A stretch of 64,000 nt of DNA from Bacteroidota bacterium (lineage in GTDB: Bacteria > Bacteroidota > Bacteroidia > Bacteroidales > UBA12077): contig JAHLLG010000001.1 of the NCBI GenBank assembly GCA_020444275.1, positions 1,267,773 through 1,331,772 on the forward strand. Reading direction: 5' to 3'. The position numbers were made by a program, and so were the translations under genes. Each line of letters starts with the position of its first letter. Within the stretch, counting starts at the first letter, position 1. The notes under the pieces were generated by a model. It searched no databases, had not been told where the DNA came from, and saw nothing but the letters and a program-made list of their open reading frames with translations. This document shows, one piece after another, positions 41,059 through 50,174 of the stretch.

Positions 41059-42384
41059 TTATTCAAGCACTTCGACTGTTAGTACGTTTTTAGTAGCTTC
41101 ATTTATTTTAAAACGTTCGTCAATTCTGTGGCCAATAACCCAGATAATTTTATTTAAACTTTCCAGAATCCAAACTTTCTCTTTTTCTGCAATGGATAAT
41201 TTATTATCGATAAAAAAATCGCTAAGCTTTTTCAAATTATTCATACCAAGAGGCATAAAATAATCGCCTTTTTCCCATTTTCGTAATACCAGTGGAAATT
41301 CCAGGTTATCCAGGTCGAAATATCCAATGTTTCGAGATTTGTTTATCTCAAAATCATCATCGATTTGTGATGTTGTAAGTTTTAACTTTAAAGGATTCTC
41401 AATAAAATCATTTTCACTGTCAATGTAGTAGGTGTTCGCATGTATTGAAGAGTGCTCTTCGATAATAAGATCTTCCCGGTCTCTTATAATTCTGTGAGTT
41501 GCAGAATAAAACTGCTTACCTGGAATACTGTCAAACGATCTGATAATATCTTTAACTTGCGATGGTGAAAACCCAAACGGTTTAATGATCTCAAAAACTA
41601 TGGTTTCCAGAGGGTTTAATTCACTAAGTTTTTCAACACTTACAAGTAAATATCCTTCTTTGCTTCGTATCAAATTTTCTTTGATGTTAGCAATATGTTT
41701 TAAATAAATATCTTCCGTATCTTTTAACTTTGAAATGGTTTCAAGTACGGTATTTCTGAAATTAGGATTTATTTTTTCAAATAGAGGTAAAATTTCATGC
41801 CGTACCAAATTTCTGCTATACTTGGTACTTTGGTTTGAAGAATCTTCTCGGTAGGAGTATTTGTTTTTGTCTATAAACTGTTCTAGTTCATTTCTTGATG
41901 CAAACAGCAGTGGGCGTATTATATTTCCTGATTTTGATTTAATTCCCGAAAATCCTTTAATTCCAGATCCTCTTGAAAGATTAATAAGAAATGTTTCAAC
42001 TACATCGTCACTGTTATGTGCTATGCCAATGCAATTATAATTGTAAGTATCTCTAATTTCTTCAAACCATTCGTAGCGTAAATCTCTTGCTGCCATTTGT
42101 ATAGAGATGCCTTCTCGTTCAGAAACTTCTATTGTGTCGAATCTTTTGGAGAAGAATGGAATATCAAACTGTTCTGCTAAATCCTGAACAAATTCTTCAT
42201 CTAAATCAGATTCATTGCCACGGAGTTGAAAATTACAATGTGCAATGGCTATGGCATAGCTTAGTTGCCTGAACAGGTGGAACATGCATACTGAATCAAT
42301 TCCTCCGCTAACTCCTAATAGAATGCGGTCGGTAGGTAAGCACAATTGATTTGATTCAATATAATTTTTGAATTTCTGTTCCAT
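41059..42384 (-). CDS. tilS: tRNA(Ile)-lysidine synthetase
   Basis: A 441-residue enzyme of the N-type ATP pyrophosphatase family: ILLGVSGGIDSVCMFHLF (SGGIDS P-loop at 26-31), AIAHCNFQLRGNESDLDEEFV, IGIAHNSDDVVETFLINLSRGSGIKGFSGI and RNLVRHEILPLFEKINPNF. The C-terminal TilS substrate-binding domain ends LRKWEKGDYFMPLGMNNLKKLSDFFIDNKLS. It modifies C34 of the AUA-reading tRNA-Ile to lysidine, which is essential. It begins 4 bp after pabB and probably shares its transcript. Confidence 0.95.
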   Translation of the reverse strand: MEQKFKNYIESNQLCLPTDRILLGVSGGIDSVCMFHLFRQLSYAIAIAHCNFQLRGNESDLDEEFVQDLAEQFDIPFFSKRFDTIEVSEREGISIQMAARDLRYEWFEEIRDTYNYNCIGIAHNSDDVVETFLINLSRGSGIKGFSGIKSKSGNIIRPLLFASRNELEQFIDKNKYSYREDSSNQSTKYSRNLVRHEILPLFEKINPNFRNTVLETISKLKDTEDIYLKHIANIKENLIRSKEGYLLVSVEKLSELNPLETIVFEIIKPFGFSPSQVKDIIRSFDSIPGKQFYSATHRIIRDREDLIIEEHSSIHANTYYIDSENDFIENPLKLKLTTSQIDDDFEINKSRNIGYFDLDNLEFPLVLRKWEKGDYFMPLGMNNLKKLSDFFIDNKLSIAEKEKVWILESLNKIIWVIGHRIDERFKINEATKNVLTVEVLE

Positions 42385-42388
42385 AATT

Positions 42389-43696
42389 TTAATTAAAAAC
42401 TTTCAGTATTGCTGCTGCTTTTAATAAGCTTTCTTCATATTCATTTTCCGGATCGCATAAACTAGTTATGGCCCCTCCAACGGTAAAAGATACGTATTTT
42501 TTTGATTCGTTGTACAATATACTGCGAATAACTACATTAAAATCAAAATCGTTTTCCGGAGTAATAAACCCTACGGAACCTGAATATAAGCCCCTTTTTG
42601 TTTTTTCATATTGTTCAATGAGTGTCATTGCACGAACTTTTGGAGCACCTGTCATTGATCCCATTGGGTATGCATTTTTTATTATTTCAACAATATTTTT
42701 ATCTTTTTCAACTCCTGATGTTACCGTTGAAATCATCTGATGTACCTGACTAAACGAATATATGCCATATAGTTCTTCAACTTGAACCGAGCCTTTTTTT
42801 GCGGTTCTTGACAAATCGTTTCTTACCAAATCAACAATCATTACGTTTTCAGCTCTTTCTTTAGGATCATTAAAGAGTTTTTCTTTCAATATATTGTCTT
42901 TTTCTTTATCAGGATCTCTCTTAATCGTTCCTTTTATAGGCTGGGAGACAATTTTTTGATTAATCTTTTTTAGAAATCTTTCAGGACTGGCAGATAGTAG
43001 ATATTTATCATCAATTTTATAAAAACAGGAGAATGGTGTAGGGGAGATTTTATTTAACTGATCGAAAGTTCGAACAGGATCAATGCTATTTTGGCTATAA
43101 AACTCGTGGCAAAAATTGATCTCATAAATATCTCCTTTTTGAATATGATCTTTAAGTTTATTTACGGTATGGATATATTCTTTTTTATTAAATCGTTGAT
43201 TTAATTTGATTTGTTCTTTTTTATAATTTTCATCAGTTAAATCAGATTTTTCGATTTTTTCAAGCAAATTATATACTTCCTTTTCGGAATAATCATCTTC
43301 AAAGTATAAAATAGTTACCAGGTTATTAATAGCATGAATAACTATTTCGGGAATAAAAAAATGTATTGTTGGGAAATCAAGATGATCTTTATTATTTGAA
43401 GTTAATTCTTCAACTTCATTTTTCAGATCATAGGTTAAAAAACCAAATCGCCATTCAGGATTTAATTTATTGAAATCGTTTAATTTACTAAAGGCTTTAT
43501 AATCGGTAACAAGTAATTCGTTTTTTGCATTAATGGCGCAAAGAAAATCATACTTGTAATAGGTAAAATTGGTGTTTTTTTGATTAAAAGAATTGCTATC
43601 TAACAAGACAAACCTTTTAAGATTACGACTAAAACTAAGAAGTTTTCTTTTAAAATTATTACCATCAGCTATTTTAACCTCAACTTTATTTCGCAT
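42389..43696 (-). CDS. pabB: Aminodeoxychorismate synthase component I
   Basis: A 435-residue chorismate-binding enzyme. QPIKGTIKR holds the catalytic Lys that distinguishes PabB from anthranilate synthase TrpE (PIAGT). DLVRNDLSRTA, YPMGSMTGAPKVRAMTLIEQYE and VGFITPENDFDFNVVIRSI are the other conserved blocks. With glutaminase PabA it makes 4-amino-4-deoxychorismate for folate synthesis. No pabA or pabC gene is next to it. tilS follows 4 bp downstream, and a terminator shared with the next gene cluster is at 43708. Confidence 0.92.
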   Translation of the reverse strand: MRNKVEVKIADGNNFKRKLLSFSRNLKRFVLLDSNSFNQKNTNFTYYKYDFLCAINAKNELLVTDYKAFSKLNDFNKLNPEWRFGFLTYDLKNEVEELTSNNKDHLDFPTIHFFIPEIVIHAINNLVTILYFEDDYSEKEVYNLLEKIEKSDLTDENYKKEQIKLNQRFNKKEYIHTVNKLKDHIQKGDIYEINFCHEFYSQNSIDPVRTFDQLNKISPTPFSCFYKIDDKYLLSASPERFLKKINQKIVSQPIKGTIKRDPDKEKDNILKEKLFNDPKERAENVMIVDLVRNDLSRTAKKGSVQVEELYGIYSFSQVHQMISTVTSGVEKDKNIVEIIKNAYPMGSMTGAPKVRAMTLIEQYEKTKRGLYSGSVGFITPENDFDFNVVIRSILYNESKKYVSFTVGGAITSLCDPENEYEESLLKAAAILKVFN

Positions 43697-43706
43697 AAAG
43701 CAAAAA

Positions 43707-43740
43707 TAAAAAAAGCATTTCGAATGGAAATGCTTTTTTA
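43707..43740. terminator. Terminator downstream of peroxiredoxin gene
   Basis: AAAAAAGCATTTC pairs with GGAAATGCTTTTTT around a GAAT loop (about 43709-43739), with A- and T-runs on both flanks, ending the minus-strand peroxiredoxin transcript and insulating pabB. Confidence 0.82.
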
Positions 43741-43758
43741 TCGTTTTGCTGTTATTAT

Positions 43759-44388
43759 TTATTTACTTAAATAATCAGATATTCCTTCTTGTGTTGGCTT
43801 TAAAGCTTTATCACCTTTTTTCCAATTGGCAGGACACACTTCGCCGTTTTCTTCGAAATATTGTAATGCGTCAATCATTCGTAATGCTTCGTCAACACTA
43901 CGTCCTAATGGCATATCGTTAACTACCTGATGGCGTACTATCCCTTCTTTATCAATTAAGAATAAACCTCTGTACGATTGAGGGATACCATGGAAAACAG
44001 TTTCTCCATCTTCTGAATAATCATAATGTCCGGCAAGAACATCATAATTTTCTGATATTGTTTTAGATAAATCAGCAACCAATGGGTATTTAACCCCTTT
44101 AATACCACCGTCTTTTAGTTCTGTTTGTAACCATTTCCAGTGTGAAAATGCTGAATCTACCGAGCAACCAACTACTTGTACATCTCTTTCTTCAAACTCG
44201 TTAAGTCTTTCCTGGAACGCAAGTATTTCTGTCGGACAAACAAAGGTAAAGTCGGCCGGATAAAAGAAAAACAGAACATATTTTTTACCCAGGTACTGTT
44301 CTAATGAATAGTTTTCGGTGATATTATTTCCTTCTAATACTGCATCGGTTTTAAATAATGGTGCTTTCTTTCCTACTAATACTGACAT
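43759..44388 (-). CDS. Typical 2-Cys peroxiredoxin (AhpC/Prx1 type)
   Basis: A 209-residue protein. The peroxidatic Cys is in FYPADFTFVCPTEI (Cys51) and the resolving Cys in GEVCPANWKKGD (Cys185), followed by a short C-terminal helix ending DYLSK. VVGCSVDSAFSHWKW and GLFLIDKEGIVRHQ are typical. It reduces H2O2 and alkyl hydroperoxides in the cytoplasm. No ahpF or thioredoxin reductase partner gene is adjacent. It is transcribed alone with a terminator behind it, and the upstream 100 bp hold an AT-rich promoter region. Confidence 0.93.
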   Translation of the reverse strand: MSVLVGKKAPLFKTDAVLEGNNITENYSLEQYLGKKYVLFFFYPADFTFVCPTEILAFQERLNEFEERDVQVVGCSVDSAFSHWKWLQTELKDGGIKGVKYPLVADLSKTISENYDVLAGHYDYSEDGETVFHGIPQSYRGLFLIDKEGIVRHQVVNDMPLGRSVDEALRMIDALQYFEENGEVCPANWKKGDKALKPTQEGISDYLSK

Positions 44389-44492
44389 AATTTAAAATTT
44401 TATTGTTTCTGATTAATTAAATTGTGATTGAATACAACTAAACAATAAACATTTCTGATTGTTCAGAATTTTCTGAAATATAAAAATGAATT

Positions 44493-46385
44493 CTAATTGA
44501 AATTTATTACGCTGGGTGCGGTTGGTTCAAAGTCAGCAGGGTTCTGATAACTTTCTCCTGAAATGAGAAAGTAAAATTGTTCCGAATCTGCCGGTACAGT
44601 TGGATAATAAGCAAGTCTTATCTGAAAAGTCTTGAAAACAAGGTTTTCATTTCTTATTCGTACTCCTAATCCAATACCGGAGTAGAGCTTATTTCTGTAA
44701 ATGGCATCATTCTCAGGTCCGATAAGACCAAGGTCGCCAAAGGCAAAGAATAAAAATCTGAAATTATAAATAAATAAATCGGAATACGATACTAATTCAG
44801 AATGAAAAGCCAACTTTTGTAAACCAAATAAGTATTCGCTTGAAAGCCCCCATACATCATTTGAGTTTAAATAGATCTTTTCATCACTAAAACGATTTAT
44901 ACCACGGGTATAATTAAAACTTAAAAATTCTCTGAATTTAATTTTATTAAAGTAGTGGAGGTTACTAATTGCTTGTCCTGAAATTTTAATAACACCTTGT
45001 TCTAACCTGTCCTGATAATACAAACTGCCAAATTCTCCGTTCAGATTCAAATAACCTATTTTAGGGAAATAGGCACCACGGGTTGCTTTAAAACCAAGAT
45101 AAGGTCTTCGGTAGTACTCATCGGCTTCAAAACCTGCATTTGCCTGTAATAATAATCCTACCGGAATATCTTCGGTTTTACCAAATCCAAAAATTAGGTT
45201 TGATTTAAAATAGCGTTGTCTGCTATATGCTATACTGGCCAGGAGTTTTTGATTATCGTGATACTGAAAGTTATATCTCTCGCGCACTTCCGGGCCTTCA
45301 TAAAATATATTGTTTACATACCTTAAACCCAGAACTACTTTTGCTCTTTGCTGAAATTGCCAATTGTTAGTTTTTAGAATAAAGGCTCTGCCGATCCAAA
45401 GATCTTGTGTTACATAGTTAAGTCTGACATCAGTATACGTTGTGTCTTCTTCAGGTTTAGTAATGTCAGTTAATGTTGAAATTTCGTAAAGTTTAAGTGA
45501 GCCAGCCCATTTTGTATTATAGTTAACAAACTTTCTGGAGAATTCAAATCCTAAATTTTCGGTTTCAAAGGCATTCAAATATTGAAATTGTGCCTGAATA
45601 AAAGACTTACCAATGTTATTAACGCGATAATTAAATCGATATCCTGTTGGTGGAGTTTCTACAGTACTTAAATATAAACTGGCTTGCATTCTGTGACCTA
45701 TACCCGCTAAGTTATTTTCATATATTTCTATAGTTCCGGTTTCGGTATTTAGTAAATCCAGGTAAAAACCTGCTGAATAAACATCTTTTGTTGTTACAAG
45801 GATATCAACATAGTTAGGTAAGCCGGGGATTTCAGCTATTTGAATTGAAGCATCTTTTATATAGTTAAGTTGTCTTAATAACCTTTCGTTATCAACTAAT
45901 AACAGAGGGTCAATAGTGTCACCCGAATGAATAAAAAGGTTATTTCTGATAATAAAATTTCGAGTATTTACATGAGTTTTATTTCCAAATTTCTCGATCC
46001 ATTTTTGTGCTGATGTAGTGGTGTCAGATAAGGTTGGTCCAAAAACGTCCAATCTTAAGATATCTATATTTCGTATTATTTTTCCACTATATAATCTGAA
46101 ATACTCTTCGTTTCTTAAATCTTCTATTCCAACAAACTTTCCATTTGCAGGGTTACTGTCAATTATTAAACCAAGTGCTGTTTCAGTGATTCTGTTTTTT
46201 GAAGCCTTTACCTTTAGTGAGTCGTAAAAACGTTCGGATTTTAACTGGTTTTGAATATAGATGCTATCTTCACTACCTTGTTCTTTCCCTTGTATTGTAT
46301 CGGTTGGAATGGTTTGGCATAAAAGCGATAATGGCATCAAGTATAAATATACTATAAGGTAATATTTGAAGTGACTGGTTTTCAT
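44493..46385 (-). CDS. POTRA-type outer-membrane barrel protein (BamA/Omp85-like)
   Basis: A 630-residue protein with a signal peptide (YYLIVYLYLMPLSLLCQ), a charged 100-residue N-region (RNEEYFRLYSGKIIRNIDILRLDVFG) and a POTRA-like block at about 135-205 (NLFIHSGDTIDPLLLVDNERLLRQLNYIKDASIQI...VDILVTTKDVYS). The remainder is a predicted 16-strand barrel with repeated aromatic strands. The F.I..GD.......NE..LR.L.YI..A.I.... pattern matches the surface-antigen/Omp85 family. Unlike BamA it has one POTRA. It may insert or secrete outer-membrane proteins or be a lipid/solute channel. It ends 46388 near the terminator of the next gene. Confidence 0.78.
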   Translation of the reverse strand: MKTSHFKYYLIVYLYLMPLSLLCQTIPTDTIQGKEQGSEDSIYIQNQLKSERFYDSLKVKASKNRITETALGLIIDSNPANGKFVGIEDLRNEEYFRLYSGKIIRNIDILRLDVFGPTLSDTTTSAQKWIEKFGNKTHVNTRNFIIRNNLFIHSGDTIDPLLLVDNERLLRQLNYIKDASIQIAEIPGLPNYVDILVTTKDVYSAGFYLDLLNTETGTIEIYENNLAGIGHRMQASLYLSTVETPPTGYRFNYRVNNIGKSFIQAQFQYLNAFETENLGFEFSRKFVNYNTKWAGSLKLYEISTLTDITKPEEDTTYTDVRLNYVTQDLWIGRAFILKTNNWQFQQRAKVVLGLRYVNNIFYEGPEVRERYNFQYHDNQKLLASIAYSRQRYFKSNLIFGFGKTEDIPVGLLLQANAGFEADEYYRRPYLGFKATRGAYFPKIGYLNLNGEFGSLYYQDRLEQGVIKISGQAISNLHYFNKIKFREFLSFNYTRGINRFSDEKIYLNSNDVWGLSSEYLFGLQKLAFHSELVSYSDLFIYNFRFLFFAFGDLGLIGPENDAIYRNKLYSGIGLGVRIRNENLVFKTFQIRLAYYPTVPADSEQFYFLISGESYQNPADFEPTAPSVINFN

Positions 46386-46403
46386 TAATCGCTTTTATAA
46401 CTG

Positions 46404-46440
46404 AAAAAAAAGGTCCAATAATTTTATATTGAACCTTTTT
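46404..46440 (-). terminator. Terminator of the M49-like peptidase gene
   Basis: On the minus strand AAGGTTCAAT pairs with ATTGGACCTT (nine of ten) around TAAAATT, followed by a run of T's (A-run on + at 46404-46411). Confidence 0.75.
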
Positions 46441-46457
46441 CAATAACTTTTATTGTG

Positions 46458-48104
46458 TTAGTTTAAACCTAGAACTTCTTTTCCTTGTTTAAATCTAATA
46501 TCTCTTGGTATACCAGCAGCATTAACTCTGTCAAGATCTTTTTGAAGTGTTTCTTTTATTTTACCATCAGCTTCAACCCATGCTTTTGCAGCTTCAAAAT
46601 CTCCATCACCCTGGATGATTAAGATTTTTTCAGTAAGTTCGTTCATAGCTACTTTCATTTTTTCGAAATCAACTTTGTAGGTTCCGGTTTCTTCATTTCG
46701 TGTGAAAGCACCTTTTTCTTGAAAATAGTAAAAACGCATCATGTTTGCTTTTCCATGTGCACTAGCGGCACTAAATCGTGCTGAACGGAAAATTCCTGCC
46801 ATGAAAGTAACAAAGTTATCCATTACTTCGCCGCTTGAAAGTTCTCCCATCTCATACAGTTTAGTTACAATGAACAAACCTAAGATATCTGCTTTTCCTT
46901 CTTCGATAGAGGTGTAATAACTTTGTAAAGCTTCGCGTACAGTTTGGCTTCCGTCTATTGTAGATCCCATACCTAAACCATGAGCAACTTCGTGGAACAT
47001 CGTATTTTCAAAGAAAGCATCAAACTTAATATGTTTTCTCTGCGATTCATCGATTAAAATATCTGAAATTGGTACTAAAATCTTATCGAATTTAGCTTTC
47101 ATAGAGTTCTTAAGCTGTAATTTACGACTACCTTTGTCTAATCTTACCTTTTCATCATTCGGAAGGTTAATTGCAATGGTTTTACTACCGGCATTACAAT
47201 CACCAGCATAATAAACAGCATCGTATGCGCCAAGGTCAGAATCGCTACCTGGAGTTTCGCTTTTATATTCAGCAGGAACAGGAAGATCTTTCTGAAATTG
47301 TGGTAAGAAAGCTGCAAAGTGATCAAGCTTCTTACTCCATTCCTGATCCTTAATAAGGATAAATGCTTCGTGAGCTGCTTTATATCCAAATAGAGCATCT
47401 CTATAGTTTTCAATTGGACCTACGACAAAATCAATGTCATTTGTTTTCATTTCCATCCACGCAACATCACTTTCGTAATACTCATCGGTAGCTAGTGCTT
47501 CAGCTCTTAATTCAAGATATTTTTTAAAACCTTCGTCTTCAGCTAATGCAGCTGCTTTTTTTAATAGTTCAACAGCTTTGTCTGTTTCTTCTTTATAAGC
47601 TTCGTGGTAAGGTACCGTATATAAATCACCATTCTCATCTCTTTTAACCAAAGTATATAAGCTTGTTTTATCTTCAGCTTCGAAAGCTTCAAACTCTTCT
47701 TTGGTCATATCTTTTGGATAATAATTAACCTCTGGAGGAATTTCGCCAAATCCTTCAACAAATGGTTCAAAGTTATTAAGCATTTCCCAGGGTCCATAAT
47801 TAATTTTTACGAATTCTTTAACAGCCGGATCAGAAATACTTGCGAATAGTTCTTCTTTATCTCCATATACCTGTTTCCAGAAAATATCGTCCATAAGTTG
47901 AGATATTTCCAGAAGATACCCGATCATTTCTTTCTGATTTTCAGATAAGTGACTTAGGTCTGCAGTTAGCTCAACTTCAACAAATTCATCTACTTTTTCT
48001 TGAATTGCACTGTCTGTTTTCATGTCTTTTGTTTGATTTCCACAGCCTGCAATAAACGATATTGCAAATACTGATAGAATAAATAATGAAATTTTTCGTC
48101 TCAT
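46458..48104 (-). CDS. M49-like (dipeptidyl-peptidase III-type) zinc peptidase lipoprotein
   Basis: A 548-residue lipoprotein (SVFAISFIAGCGNQ). The zinc site reads HEVAHGLG at 371-378 and EEGKAD at 401-406. Classical DPP III has HELLGHGSG (a six-residue HExxxH) with EEC(R/K)AE downstream; here the site is the shorter HExxH with the same spacing to the glutamate motif, a variant seen in a Bacteroidota branch of the M49 clan. Other parts (FGEIPPEVNYYPKDMT, RSARFSAASAHGKANMM) are family-like. It likely removes dipeptides or acts as an exo-peptidase at the outer membrane. The reaction is not proved. It has its own terminator. Confidence 0.83.
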   Translation of the reverse strand: MRRKISLFILSVFAISFIAGCGNQTKDMKTDSAIQEKVDEFVEVELTADLSHLSENQKEMIGYLLEISQLMDDIFWKQVYGDKEELFASISDPAVKEFVKINYGPWEMLNNFEPFVEGFGEIPPEVNYYPKDMTKEEFEAFEAEDKTSLYTLVKRDENGDLYTVPYHEAYKEETDKAVELLKKAAALAEDEGFKKYLELRAEALATDEYYESDVAWMEMKTNDIDFVVGPIENYRDALFGYKAAHEAFILIKDQEWSKKLDHFAAFLPQFQKDLPVPAEYKSETPGSDSDLGAYDAVYYAGDCNAGSKTIAINLPNDEKVRLDKGSRKLQLKNSMKAKFDKILVPISDILIDESQRKHIKFDAFFENTMFHEVAHGLGMGSTIDGSQTVREALQSYYTSIEEGKADILGLFIVTKLYEMGELSSGEVMDNFVTFMAGIFRSARFSAASAHGKANMMRFYYFQEKGAFTRNEETGTYKVDFEKMKVAMNELTEKILIIQGDGDFEAAKAWVEADGKIKETLQKDLDRVNAAGIPRDIRFKQGKEVLGLN

Positions 48105-48224
48105 GGTATTTTAAATTTTATTTTTTATGTAATTAGTTTTTTGATTGTGCAATATATAATATTGCTCGAATAATTCATAATAATATGGCGATATGTTTAG
48201 TACATTTCTATTAAGTTTGAAGTG

Positions 48225-48701
48225 CTATTCTGTCATTTTTTTAGCAAACGATTTTATATTCGAATAATTAATATTGGATACACTATTTTCAATGTTAGCA
48301 ATTTTCTTGATTATAGCCTTTTCAAGAAAGTTCATCTTTTCAAAGTTCAGCTCTCCACCAAAAATACCATGAGCATGCGCTTTAATTCTTAATGTTTCAG
48401 GGAAAACATCTTGAAATTGTTCAAGCGCTTTATCGCCTTCGTACATGCAGCATAAAAACAGACCAAGTTTTTTTTCTGCTAAAGAATTCTGATTTTTATC
48501 GATAAAACTTTTTACTTTTTTATTTAAAGTACCTGCATGTATCGATCCACCAACTATTATGGTATCATACGAATTAAGGTCTATTTTTTTATCTGATTCT
48601 AAATTGAATAGTTTTGTGTTAATATCCAGCTCATTTGCTAAGGTTTGTGCGCATTTATCAGTGCAACCATGTTTTGTTGCATATATAATTGCAGTTTTCA
48701 T
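48225..48701 (-). CDS. Flavodoxin-domain protein, HemG/menaquinone-dependent protoporphyrinogen oxidase-like
   Basis: A 158-residue flavodoxin fold: AIIYATKHGCTDKCAQTLANEL is the FMN-phosphate loop (T/S-rich), DTIIVGGSIHAGTLNKKVKSFI and LGLFLCCMYEGDKALEQFQDVFP are the other FMN contacts. The G.I.HAG... signature and C-terminal helical tail resemble HemG-like flavodoxin_5. HemG oxidises protoporphyrinogen IX; Bacteroidota members are not all shown to. It lies 70 bp after a true flavodoxin gene on the same strand; both may serve low-potential electron flow. Confidence 0.82.
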   Translation of the reverse strand: MKTAIIYATKHGCTDKCAQTLANELDINTKLFNLESDKKIDLNSYDTIIVGGSIHAGTLNKKVKSFIDKNQNSLAEKKLGLFLCCMYEGDKALEQFQDVFPETLRIKAHAHGIFGGELNFEKMNFLEKAIIKKIANIENSVSNINYSNIKSFAKKMTE

Positions 48702-48771
48702 AAAGAAACGGTTTAAATAGACTGAATAAAGATACTAGATTTTTTATGATTAATCTTTATTTAAGGTCTAT

Positions 48772-49281
48772 TTAATTTAGATCTGATTTCAAGATTTCTG
48801 TCCAAAGTTGAATTCGGAGTTTGTTTTGTTCTTCTTCAGAATCGTCGTCTAAGGGTAGTCCAACAAATTTGTCACCGAAAATTGATAACGATGATTTAAA
48901 TTCGTATCCTTCGGTTGGGAATTCTCCAACAAAAGTAACTCCTTTTCCTTCAAGGGCTTCAAAGATAATTCCAATGGAATCTGCAAATGATTCAGGATAT
49001 ATGGCAGAATCACCGGTTCCAAATATGGCTATTTTTTTTTCTTTGAGATTAGCTTTCTGAAGTGTATTATATAGAAATTCTTCAAAATCGGGTTGTAGCA
49101 CACCTTCGCCCCAGGTTGAAGACCCAAGTATTATGTTCTCATATTTTTCAATATCACTAATTTTTGCATCTTTAACATTGTAGATATCAACCAGTCCAGG
49201 ATCAAGGTTGCTTTTAATTTTTTCTGCTATTTTTTTTGTATTACCGGTTGAAGAACCATAAAATATACCGATTGGCATCAT
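48772..49281 (-). CDS. fldA: Flavodoxin
   Basis: A 169-residue long-chain flavodoxin: IGIFYGSSTGNTKKIAEKIKS (phosphate loop TGNT), ILGSSTWGEGVLQPDFEEFL (the FMN-ring Trp loop), IFGTGDSAIYPESFADS and a C-terminal extension. It carries low-potential electrons in place of ferredoxin, for example under iron limitation, and could be an acceptor or donor for IorAB, which lacks its own ferredoxin domain. That link is inference. It precedes the HemG-like flavodoxin by 70 bp. Confidence 0.93.
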   Translation of the reverse strand: MMPIGIFYGSSTGNTKKIAEKIKSNLDPGLVDIYNVKDAKISDIEKYENIILGSSTWGEGVLQPDFEEFLYNTLQKANLKEKKIAIFGTGDSAIYPESFADSIGIIFEALEGKGVTFVGEFPTEGYEFKSSLSIFGDKFVGLPLDDDSEEEQNKLRIQLWTEILKSDLN

Positions 49282-49360
49282 GTAAAGTAATTATTTTTTA
49301 ATGTTTAAGCTAGTAACAAAATTATAATAAAGATGTTTATTGAATTGCTAAATTCTTTTA

Positions 49361-50083
49361 TTATTCAGCAGTTTTGCTTTTTACCGTTTTTCTCAATTTC
49401 ATATTCAATATCTCTACGAAAAGTGAGAAAAACACAGCAAAGTAGATATAACCTTTCGGAACATGAATGCCTATAGATTCGATTATAAGCATGAAACCAA
49501 TTAAAATTAGAAACGATAACGCCAACATTTGTAACGTGGGATGCTTGTTAATAAATCGACTTATTGCACCAGAAGCAAGCATCATTATTATCATTGCAAT
49601 TACAACAGCAATAATCATAATGATCAAATGCTGAGTCATACCTATTGCTGTTAAAATAGAGTCGAACGAAAAAATAATGTCGAGCATAACAATTTGAAAG
49701 ATAATACCAGCTAATCCGTGTTTTACTGTATTATTTATATGCTCTTCTTCTCCTTCAATTTTATGATGTATCTCGGATGTACTTTTTGCCAGAAGAAATA
49801 TTCCTCCTAATCCTAAAATTAGATCTCGACCGCTAACATCATATGAAAAAACTGAAAAAAGTGGTTTTGAGAAACCAATAATCCAGCTTATACCAATTAA
49901 TAGTGCGATTCTAAAAAGTAATGCTGCTGCGAGACCAAGTGTTCGAGCTGATCCTTGTTGGTGTTCTGGAAGCTTTCCGGTTACAATTGAGATAAAAATA
50001 ATATTATCTATACCTAAAACAATTTCTAAAAACGTTAATGTAGCAAGTGCAACCCAGGCTTCAAAGGTTAAAAAAACTTCCAT
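49361..50083 (-). CDS. TerC/Alx-family integral membrane protein
   Basis: A 240-residue membrane protein with seven helices. EIVLGIDNIIFISIVTGKLP and VMLDIIFSFDSILTAIGMTQHL are the two family motifs with the conserved intramembrane Asp residues. FIDN-like positions and GFMLIIESIGIHVPKGYIYFAV follow. TerC homologues export Mn2+ or other divalent ions, often tied to metalation of secreted proteins. It stands alone, divergent from an SDR gene, with a consensus promoter in the 66-bp gap. Confidence 0.92.
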   Translation of the reverse strand: MEVFLTFEAWVALATLTFLEIVLGIDNIIFISIVTGKLPEHQQGSARTLGLAAALLFRIALLIGISWIIGFSKPLFSVFSYDVSGRDLILGLGGIFLLAKSTSEIHHKIEGEEEHINNTVKHGLAGIIFQIVMLDIIFSFDSILTAIGMTQHLIIMIIAVVIAMIIMMLASGAISRFINKHPTLQMLALSFLILIGFMLIIESIGIHVPKGYIYFAVFFSLFVEILNMKLRKTVKSKTAE

Positions 50084-50140
50084 ATTCTATTGATTTTGAA
50101 CTAAGCTTAACTAATTTAGTTATTTGTATATATTAAATTG

Positions 50141-50174
50141 CAAATGTAATGAAGATTTTATTAACGGGTGCAAA
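50141..50174 (-). promoter_or_regulatory. Promoter of terC-like gene
   Basis: Minus strand TTTG (50174-50171), 22-bp spacer, TACATTTG (50148-50141), an exact -7 box. The -33 element lies inside the start of the divergent gene. Leader of about 50 nt. Confidence 0.45.
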
